Under the pieces are notes generated by a model. The model worked only from the letters and a program-made list of their open reading frames with translations. It had not been told where the DNA came from and did no database searches. Of a DNA stretch of 51,453 nucleotides, positions 45,618-51,453 are shown piece by piece (the first letter of the stretch is position 1; the number at the start of each line of letters is the position of its first letter). The stretch comes from Chitinophagaceae bacterium (GTDB lineage Bacteria > Bacteroidota > Bacteroidia > Chitinophagales > Chitinophagaceae): NCBI GenBank assembly GCA_947380605.1, contig CANCRO010000006.1, forward strand, positions 1-51,453. Direction: 5' to 3'. The translations under genes and the position numbers were made by a program.

Positions 45618-47261
45618 ATGAAATTTAAACCATCCATATTTAATTTTCATTTATCATTTGTATTATTAATTATTATTTTAATATTATTTTCTTGTTCAAA
45701 TCACTCACATCAGGATAAAAAAATATTTCACTACAATGAGCAAAGTGGTATTGCTAGTTTAGATCCAGCCTTTGCTAAAAATCAATCTATCATGTGGGTT
45801 ATTCATCAATTGTACAATACATTGGTGGAAGTAGATGATCATTTGCAATTAAAACCATCTTTGGCTAAAAGTTGGGAATTATCAAAGGACCAACTTGAAT
45901 TTACTTTTCATTTAAGAACAGATGTATATTTTCATGATAACCCCTTATTTAAAAATGGGAAGGGTAGATTGATGAATGCAAATGATGTGGTTTATAGTTT
46001 ACAAAGAATAATGGATGTAACTATTGCTAGTCCAGGTGCATGGATTTTTAATAACCGAATTGATCCAAAGGGAGGCTTTAAGGCAATCAATGATTCAACT
46101 TTCCAGCTTAAATTAATTAGACCGTTTCAACCAATATTAGGTATTTTAAGTATGCAATATTGTTCTATTGTACCCAAGGAGGCGATCGACTATTACGGAA
46201 ATGATTTTAGGAGTCATCCTATTGGTACTGGGCCTTTTGAAATGACCACTTGGATTGAAGGTCAAGCACTACTACTAAAAAGGAACGAACATTATTTTGA
46301 AAAGGATAGTAATGGGAATCAATTACCTTATTTAGATGGTGTTAAAATAAGTTTTTTCGATAGTAAGGCCACTGAGTTTCTTGAGTTTCAACAAAAAAGA
46401 CTAGATTTTATTAATGATATTGATGCCAATTTTAAAGACGAGATACTTACCAAGACAGGCAATCTTAAAAAAGAATGGGAGGGTAGGTTGGTACTACAAA
46501 AACATTCCTATCTCAATATTGAATACCTAGGAATATTGGTAGATATAAATAATGTATTGGTAAAAAAATCTACCTTGATATCGCAAAAAATTAGACAAGC
46601 GATTAATTATGGTTTCGACAGAAAAAAAATGATGTTGTACCTGCGAAATTCAATAGGGACTGCGGCTAACAGTGGATTTATTCCTTTAGGAATGCCCTCA
46701 TTTGATTCATCTGCAGTTAAGGGGTATCATTATGATCCTGATAAAGCTAGAGAACTATTAGTGGAAGCGGGATTTCCAGGAGGAAACAATTTACCTACTA
46801 TTAAATTATTAACCATACCTATTTATGCAGATCTAGCAGGATACATTTCCAATGAACTTAATCTTATTGGTATACCTATTCAAGTGGAAGTAGTGCAAAA
46901 AAGTATTTTGTTAGAACAGACTGCGAAATCACAGGCTTTATTTTTTAGAGGAAGCTGGATAGCTGACTACCCTGATGCGGAAAATTATTTGAGTGTTTTT
47001 TATGGAAAAAATCCAGCTCCCCCTAATTATACAAGATATAATAATGCCGAATATAATCAATTGTATGAAAAAGCAATTGGAGAAAGAAATGATTCTATTC
47101 GCTATCAATTATATAGAAAAATGGATCAACTAATTATAAAAGATGCCCCCATAGTTCCTTTATGGTATGATATGGCCATACATCTAGTGCATAAAAATAT
47201 TCAATCTTTTTATCCCAATAGCCTAAACTTGTTAGAGTTAAGAAAAGTTGTTAAAAAATGA
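45618..47261 (+). CDS. Solute-binding lipoprotein of peptide ABC transporters (SBP_bac_5)
   Basis: A 547-residue family-5 extracellular solute-binding protein (OppA/DppA type). A signal ends in lipobox LFSC (Cys26). The mature part has the family landmarks: SLDPAFAKN, LAKSWELSKDQLEFTFHLR, NANDVVYSLQRI, IGTGPFEMTTW, and the C-terminal RQAINYGFDRKKMM region. No permease or ATPase gene is adjacent, so it is an orphan binding protein here. It is divergent from the M1 peptidase (135 bases apart), and the two could share regulation. Peptide is the likely ligand, but not proven. Confidence 0.9.
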   Translation: MKFKPSIFNFHLSFVLLIIILILFSCSNHSHQDKKIFHYNEQSGIASLDPAFAKNQSIMWVIHQLYNTLVEVDDHLQLKPSLAKSWELSKDQLEFTFHLRTDVYFHDNPLFKNGKGRLMNANDVVYSLQRIMDVTIASPGAWIFNNRIDPKGGFKAINDSTFQLKLIRPFQPILGILSMQYCSIVPKEAIDYYGNDFRSHPIGTGPFEMTTWIEGQALLLKRNEHYFEKDSNGNQLPYLDGVKISFFDSKATEFLEFQQKRLDFINDIDANFKDEILTKTGNLKKEWEGRLVLQKHSYLNIEYLGILVDINNVLVKKSTLISQKIRQAINYGFDRKKMMLYLRNSIGTAANSGFIPLGMPSFDSSAVKGYHYDPDKARELLVEAGFPGGNNLPTIKLLTIPIYADLAGYISNELNLIGIPIQVEVVQKSILLEQTAKSQALFFRGSWIADYPDAENYLSVFYGKNPAPPNYTRYNNAEYNQLYEKAIGERNDSIRYQLYRKMDQLIIKDAPIVPLWYDMAIHLVHKNIQSFYPNSLNLLELRKVVKK

Positions 47262-47305
47262 TTTTAAAACTTATAGCACTGTATCATTCTAGCATTGAGA
47301 ATATT

Positions 47306-47941
47306 TTAATGCTTCTTCAATTTGTTTTTAAAAACTTTTTCAAATTTTTCAACCTTAGGTTTAATTACAAATTGACAATAACTTTCGTTGCCATTTAAAT
47401 TGAAATAATTTTGATGATAGTTTTCAGCGGGATAAAATTTTACAAAAGGCTCTAATTTGGTAACAATAGGATTTGCAAAAGCGCCAGAACTGTTGAGCGC
47501 TGTTGCGTATTTCTGGACTTTTGATTTTTGAATGGCATCATGATAAAATACAACACTACGATATTGAGTACCGATATCATTACCTTGTCGGTTAAGTGTA
47601 GTAGGGTCATGTACTTGCCAAAAAACTTCTAATAACTCATCGAAAGTAATTTTTGAAGGATCATACTCAATTTTTAAGCACTCAGCATGTCCGGTTGTAC
47701 CCGTACAAACTTGTTTATAGGTAGGGGATTCAACAGTGCCGCCACTGTAGCCACTCGTTACCTTTACAACACCTTCTAATTGTTGAAAAACAGCCTCGGT
47801 ACACCAAAAGCATCCTGTTCCAAAAGTTGCTGTTTCTACTGTCGCCTTTTCAGTCATAGTTTTAGATTTAATAATTGGCTTTGCCTGTGCCAAACAAAAT
47901 TGACCATACAAAGAACAAATGATGATAATAAATGATTTCAT
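47306..47941 (-). CDS. msrA: Peptide-methionine (S)-S-oxide reductase, predicted exported
   Basis: A 211-residue MsrA that reduces Met-S-sulfoxide. The catalytic Cys44 is in GTGCFWCTEAVF, and YSGGTVESPTYKQV and EVFWQVHDPTTLNRQGND are the expected blocks. The N-terminus looks like a signal peptide (1-18, CLA|Q19), so this copy would repair envelope proteins. A cytosolic alternative start at Met29 (MTEKATVETATFG) cannot be excluded. The MsrB partner is not in the window. It converges with the SBP gene. Confidence 0.93.
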   Translation of the reverse strand: MKSFIIIICSLYGQFCLAQAKPIIKSKTMTEKATVETATFGTGCFWCTEAVFQQLEGVVKVTSGYSGGTVESPTYKQVCTGTTGHAECLKIEYDPSKITFDELLEVFWQVHDPTTLNRQGNDIGTQYRSVVFYHDAIQKSKVQKYATALNSSGAFANPIVTKLEPFVKFYPAENYHQNYFNLNGNESYCQFVIKPKVEKFEKVFKNKLKKH

Positions 47942-48163
47942 TTTATAATTTTTTTAAGGATGTTCCAAATTAATTAATCTAGACCAACCCATATGAATAT
48001 TCTAATTTAAAAAAACAATTTGATAAGATTAAGTTAATCCAATTCAAAAATATTTGTTTAAAATTAATTAGCTTAGACAATAAAACAATTAAATACTCCA
48101 AAGGTTTATAAAAATACCTACTATTTATCCAATTTAACATTGATTTAAAATGCTCCCTTGATT

Positions 48164-48715
48164 ATGTCTACAATATTTGAAAATTTAACAGTTTACTCTA
48201 AACCGACTCATTCAAAACCAACTAAAATTCAAACAAATATACATTGGCTATTATTTGTAATGACCTTTCTTTTATTTTTTTTATCCTGTAAATCAAACCA
48301 TACCATGCCTAATATCAGTTCTTATGCGATTCGATTAAAACCTGGTCAAGATTTAAAAGAGAGCATTCAACAATTGGTAGTGCAAAAAAATATCAAAGCT
48401 GGATGGATTAGCACTTGTGTTGGCAGTCTTACTCATTACAATATTCGTTTTGCTAACCAGCCTGATAGCAGTACTGATAAAGGTCATTTTGAAATTGTCA
48501 GCTTGACAGGGACAGTTTCAGTCAATGGCTCCCATTTACATATTAGTATCAGTGATAGTACGGGCAAAACTATAGGAGGTCATTTAATGGAAGGGTGCAA
48601 AATATATACCACTGCAGAGATGGTAATTCTGACTACTGATCAATATGAATTTAAAAGGGAAAAAGATGGAACTACTCCATGGGATGAACTGCAAATCATT
48701 GAACAAAAGTTTTAA
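48164..48715 (+). CDS. PPC/DUF296 domain on a predicted lipoprotein
   Basis: A 183-residue protein with a PPC/DUF296 domain (about 50-180): YAIRLKPGQDLKESIQQL, GWISTCVGSLTH, and the metal-site segment SHLHISISDSTGKTIGGHL followed by GCKIYTTAEMVIL. PPC domains are best known as AT-hook-linked DNA-binding trimers in plants and as stand-alone bacterial proteins. Here the N-terminus has a charged 27-residue extension, a hydrophobic run and a lipobox FLSC (Cys42), so it would be a lipoprotein and not reach DNA. An internal ATG at 48305 would give a cytosolic form beginning MPNISSY. The frame opens at TTG 48158, but ATG 48164 is chosen. Confidence 0.8.
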   Translation: MSTIFENLTVYSKPTHSKPTKIQTNIHWLLFVMTFLLFFLSCKSNHTMPNISSYAIRLKPGQDLKESIQQLVVQKNIKAGWISTCVGSLTHYNIRFANQPDSSTDKGHFEIVSLTGTVSVNGSHLHISISDSTGKTIGGHLMEGCKIYTTAEMVILTTDQYEFKREKDGTTPWDELQIIEQKF

Positions 48716-48802
48716 ACCAAAAAACTAATTGGATAATCAGTCTTGTATCCATCGATTCATTTGAATCTATGATTTAATACCTTTTAAAGTAAATACTAAA
48801 AA

Positions 48803-48840
48803 TCTACGCGTAGAAGTATTGTAAGGAAGGGTAATTCCTT
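48803..48840. other. Palindrome TCTACGCGTAGA and inverted repeat AAGGAA/TTCCTT upstream of mutS2
   Basis: TCTACGCGTAGA (48803-48814) is a perfect 12-bp dyad and GC-rich for this window. AAGGAA (48823-48828) and TTCCTT (48835-48840) form a second dyad 46 bases before the mutS2 ATG. They could be operator sites. Confidence 0.35.
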
Positions 48841-48885
48841 AATTTTACAAACTTAAATTCTCATTGGATTGGAGTAAAAGTATTT

Positions 48886-51000
48886 ATGAAATTTTTTCCA
48901 GAATCAGCATTACAACAGTTAGAATACGAAAAGGTGAAGACCTTATTGGCTGAATTCTGCAAATCCGAATATGCCAAAGACAAAGCGACTAATTTACGAA
49001 TCCATACTAAAAAAGAATTTATTGATCTAGAATTAGGCCAGAGTTATGAATATAAGTTACTACTGCAAACAGGACTTTATTTTCCTAATGATTTTACACT
49101 GAATATTTCCAAAGAATTAAAGCTATTAGGTATAGCTGGAGCTGTACTAAGTGGCGAACAATTTTTACATATCCGAAGGCTTACAGAAAATACAGGAAGT
49201 ATTTTTAGATGGTTTGATAATGAAAGAAGGATTGCTTACCCTGCGCTTTCTAGAGTAATTGAAAACACCTATTTTGAAAAAGTAATTACAGTATTAATTG
49301 ACGAGATTCTAGATGAGTCAGGAAATGTTAAAGATAGTGCTAGTGAGGATTTGGCTGGAATACGAATGAATCTTTTCAAAAAAAGAAATGAGTTAAGACG
49401 AATTTTTGACAAAATGATTACCAAGTTAAATAAGCTTGGATACCTTGCAGATATTGAAGAAAGTTTTATCAACGGCAGAAGGGTGTTAGCTGTTTTTGCC
49501 GAGCAAAAGCGAATGATAAAAGGGATTTTACATGGTGAAAGTGATAGTAGAAAAACAACTTTTATTGAGCCCGAAGAAACTACCCAACTAAACAATGATA
49601 TTTTTTCACTTGAAAACGAAGAAAGAAAAGAAGTCTATAAAATTCTTCGTCAGTTAACCCATCACCTAAGCGCTTATGCACCACTGTTAAAAACATATTA
49701 TGAAATAGCGGGCACTTATGATTTTATTAATGCCAAAGCCAAATGGGCTATTCAGTTGGGAGGAAATTACCCCAAAGTGCATGACAAAGCGCATATTCAT
49801 TTAATTCAGGCATATCATCCTTTATTATTAATTTATAATAAGACCAATGAAAAGCCTACCATACCAATCAATCTTACCTTACATGATAAGAATAGAATTT
49901 TGGTCATTAGTGGTCCGAATGCTGGTGGTAAAACCGTTACATTAAAAACGGTAGGTCTTTTACAATTGATGTTACAAAGTGGTTTACTAGTTCCTGTGCA
50001 TCCAGATAGTGAGATGGGAATTTTTAAACAAATCATGATTCATATTGGAGATACTCAAAGCTTAGAATTTGAATTGAGTACCTATTCTTCTCATTTGAAG
50101 AACATGAAACACTTTATGGAAAATGCCAATGGTAAAACTTTGTTTTTCATTGATGAGTTGGGAAGTGGGAGTGATCCTAACTTAGGAGGTGCTTTTGCAG
50201 AAGTGATTATGGAAGAATTAGCTCACAAACATTCCTTTGGTATTGTGACTACCCATTATTTGAATTTAAAGGTAATGGCTAATAAAGTTGCAGGAATTAT
50301 AAATGGAGCAATGCAATTTGATGAGAAGAATTTATTGCCGCTTTATAATTTGGTGGTAGGAAAGCCTGGTAGTTCCTATACTTTTTCTATTGCTGAGCGA
50401 ATTGGATTAGAAAAAAGATTAATTGAAAAGGCTAGGACGCTAGTAGATGAAGATCATTTTACATTGGACAAATTATTGAACCGCACGGAGCAAGATCTTC
50501 AAAAAATTGATAAGGAAAAGAAGGAATTAGTTAACTTATTGAAAGAAAATGAGCGGCTAAAAAAGGAAATGCAGCAGGTAATGGACAAGGAAAAGCATTT
50601 ACAAGAAGTTGAACGCTTAAAATACCAGCATTTAATTACAGAAGATAAATTGTCTTATGTGAAAGACATGGAAAGAAGATTAAAATCCATGGTCATCGAA
50701 TGGCGCAAAACGGAGGATAAAGACAAGGTGGTGAAAATGATACATGCCCTCTTATTTAATCAAAAAGAGAGGATGGTAAAGGAGAAACAGTCTAAAAAAG
50801 GTAATGAAAAATTCATAGAAATAGGAGGAGAAATCCAAATTGGCAATAAAGTAAGGATGAAACAGAACCGCCAAGTAGGTATTGTAAAAGAAATTAGAGG
50901 AAAAAAATGTGTGCTTCAAGTCGGTGTAATGCCCATCACTGTTGACTTAAAGGATTTAGTAGTTGTAAAAGACAAGGATATTGAACAAATAAATTTGTAA
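48886..51000 (+). CDS. mutS2: MutS2 ATPase lacking the Smr endonuclease domain
   Basis: A 704-residue MutS2 homologue, linked in other bacteria to recombination control or ribosome rescue. The core domain is followed by the ABC-type ATPase: Walker A GPNAGGKT (343-350), the signature region STYSSHLKNM, and Walker B FIDELGSGSDPNLGGAF, then TTHY. A long coiled-coil (about 515-620) leads to a KOW-like beta domain (VRMKQNRQVGIVKEIRGKK). It ends there. Canonical MutS2 continues with a Smr domain of about 80 residues, which is absent. Only 40 bases separate the stop from tRNA-Ser, so no remnant is present. Confidence 0.92.
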   Translation: MKFFPESALQQLEYEKVKTLLAEFCKSEYAKDKATNLRIHTKKEFIDLELGQSYEYKLLLQTGLYFPNDFTLNISKELKLLGIAGAVLSGEQFLHIRRLTENTGSIFRWFDNERRIAYPALSRVIENTYFEKVITVLIDEILDESGNVKDSASEDLAGIRMNLFKKRNELRRIFDKMITKLNKLGYLADIEESFINGRRVLAVFAEQKRMIKGILHGESDSRKTTFIEPEETTQLNNDIFSLENEERKEVYKILRQLTHHLSAYAPLLKTYYEIAGTYDFINAKAKWAIQLGGNYPKVHDKAHIHLIQAYHPLLLIYNKTNEKPTIPINLTLHDKNRILVISGPNAGGKTVTLKTVGLLQLMLQSGLLVPVHPDSEMGIFKQIMIHIGDTQSLEFELSTYSSHLKNMKHFMENANGKTLFFIDELGSGSDPNLGGAFAEVIMEELAHKHSFGIVTTHYLNLKVMANKVAGIINGAMQFDEKNLLPLYNLVVGKPGSSYTFSIAERIGLEKRLIEKARTLVDEDHFTLDKLLNRTEQDLQKIDKEKKELVNLLKENERLKKEMQQVMDKEKHLQEVERLKYQHLITEDKLSYVKDMERRLKSMVIEWRKTEDKDKVVKMIHALLFNQKERMVKEKQSKKGNEKFIEIGGEIQIGNKVRMKQNRQVGIVKEIRGKKCVLQVGVMPITVDLKDLVVVKDKDIEQINL

Positions 51001-51040
51001 ATATTTTGGCTTAAAAAAATTCAACCCGTACTTTTGCGCC

Positions 51041-51128
51041 GGAGAGTTGGCAGAGCGGTCGATTGCGGCAGTCTTGAAAACTGTTGACTGTAACAGGTCC
51101 TGGGGTTCGAATCCCTAACTCTCCGCCA
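51041..51128 (+). tRNA. tRNA-Ser (anticodon UGA), CCA encoded
   Basis: 88 bases. Acceptor GGAGAGT pairs with ACTCTCC, followed by discriminator G and encoded CCA (51126-51128). The D-arm has the GGCAGAGCGGTCGA pattern of serine and leucine tRNAs. The anticodon loop CTTGAAA gives TGA at 51075-51077, which reads UCA. A long variable arm (class II) and T-arm GGTTCGAATCC complete it. Confidence 0.95.
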
Positions 51129-51134
51129 CTTATT

Positions 51135-51171
51135 AATGCAAACAGTTGGTTTTCAATTGTTTGCATTTTTT
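51135..51171 (+). terminator. Terminator after tRNA-Ser
   Basis: AATGCAAACAGTTG and CAATTGTTTGCATT form a 14-bp arm pair with one internal mismatch around a GTTTT-type loop, followed by six or more T. It lies six bases after the tRNA. Confidence 0.75.
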
Positions 51172-51242
51172 GTTGGGGTAAGGTGAAATAAGGGAGGATT
51201 TTTTTATAGCAAGACTTTACACTAGTTTGAAACCCTTTTACT

Positions 51243-51453
51243 CTAAAAGTCATAAGAAGCATAAAAAGTTGTTGGACCCTTGTATAAACCGGTTTTATTA
51301 AAGTAAACTTTCTTGATTTTAGATACAAAAAAATTATTATCTATTGTAGAAATCTTCCCCTCAAACTTTTCATTAGTCGATAGGGTCAGAAAATTTCTGA
51401 AACGAAGGGGAGTATTCCTTTGATCAAAAATTCCATTTTGACCTACTTCAACA
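51243..51453 (-). CDS. C-terminal end of an unrecognised protein, cut by the window edge
   Basis: A minus-strand frame is open from the window edge to a TAG at 51243-51245, giving 69 residues. It includes LRFRNFLTLSTNEKFEG and ends KGPTTFYASYDF. The alternating beta-like pattern and aromatic C-terminal residue could suit a barrel or beta-rich exported protein. I recognise no family. Being open for 69 codons in AT-rich DNA with protein-like composition supports a real gene, but only moderately. Confidence 0.5.
   Translation of the reverse strand, partial: VEVGQNGIFDQRNTPLRFRNFLTLSTNEKFEGKISTIDNNFFVSKIKKVYFNKTGLYKGPTTFYASYDF

Noticed and set aside
51011-51328. 105-codon minus-strand frame across the tRNA
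   Set aside because: Its middle is the reverse translation of tRNA-Ser, a well-known spurious protein pattern, and the rest crosses the terminator.
51041-51453. Attachment site for an integrated element at tRNA-Ser
   Set aside because: No integrase, direct repeat of the tRNA 3' end or phage gene is visible in the window.

Overview
The window is AT-rich (about two thirds A+T by eye) and reads as chromosomal DNA of a member of the Bacteroidota, most likely a Chitinophagaceae-type organism. The evidence is: Bacteroidota-type -7 boxes (TAnnTTTG) in front of several genes, Bacteroidota-style envelope genes (long OstA-like protein, LptD_2-type barrel, CCDC81-like HU membrane protein), futalosine-route menaquinone synthesis (MqnE), a YpdA-type reductase, and many exported proteins whose predicted mature N-terminus is Gln. 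I see no phage, integrase, insertion sequence, CRISPR array or defence island. This looks like a core chromosomal segment.

Layout. 1-4130: truncated 2-oxoacid dehydrogenase E2, cinA, a DUF6526-like membrane protein, a thioesterase and DoxX. 4324-9606: a co-directional set of a 1008-aa periplasmic TPR protein, an outer-membrane barrel and an HU-pair/single-TM protein, which I regard as an uncharacterised envelope module. 9633-11533: glutaminyl-peptide cyclotransferase lipoprotein and DUF4197 protein. 11540-20019: an envelope-biogenesis block on the minus strand (nnr, OstA/LptA-like, MCE/MlaD-like, N-acetylmuramoyl-L-alanine amidase) facing a divergent LptD-like barrel. 20040-22267: small proteins including an acyl-CoA-binding protein and an RRM protein with a long leader and a strong terminator. 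22350-26305: MFS exporter, MurC-like ligase, rhodanese-thioredoxin lipoprotein, YkgJ-type Cys-cluster protein.

26703-33238: topoisomerase IV parE and parC, separated by a methyltransferase, a DUF1835/DUF3658 protein and a VOC protein, all co-directional. 33294-37337: YpdA-type reductase, MqnE, NupC-type nucleoside transporter and thioredoxin, with a bidirectional terminator between the last two. 37504-42240: dnaE and an NlpC/P60 peptidase. 42263-48715: flippase, M1 peptidase, oligopeptide-type solute-binding lipoprotein, exported MsrA, and a PPC/DUF296 domain carried on a predicted lipoprotein. 48886-51453: MutS2 without a Smr domain, tRNA-Ser(UGA), and the C-terminal end of an unrecognised minus-strand gene.

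Cross-cutting observations. Nine predicted exported proteins have Gln directly after the expected signal peptidase I site, and the window also encodes the enzyme (glutaminyl cyclase) that would convert that Gln to pyroglutamate. Four genes appear to start at TTG with no usable in-frame ATG. Several TAnnTTTG boxes lie so close to start codons that very short or leaderless transcripts are likely. No finding here is proof of a new system; the best candidates are the TPR-barrel-HU module and the PPC-domain lipoprotein.
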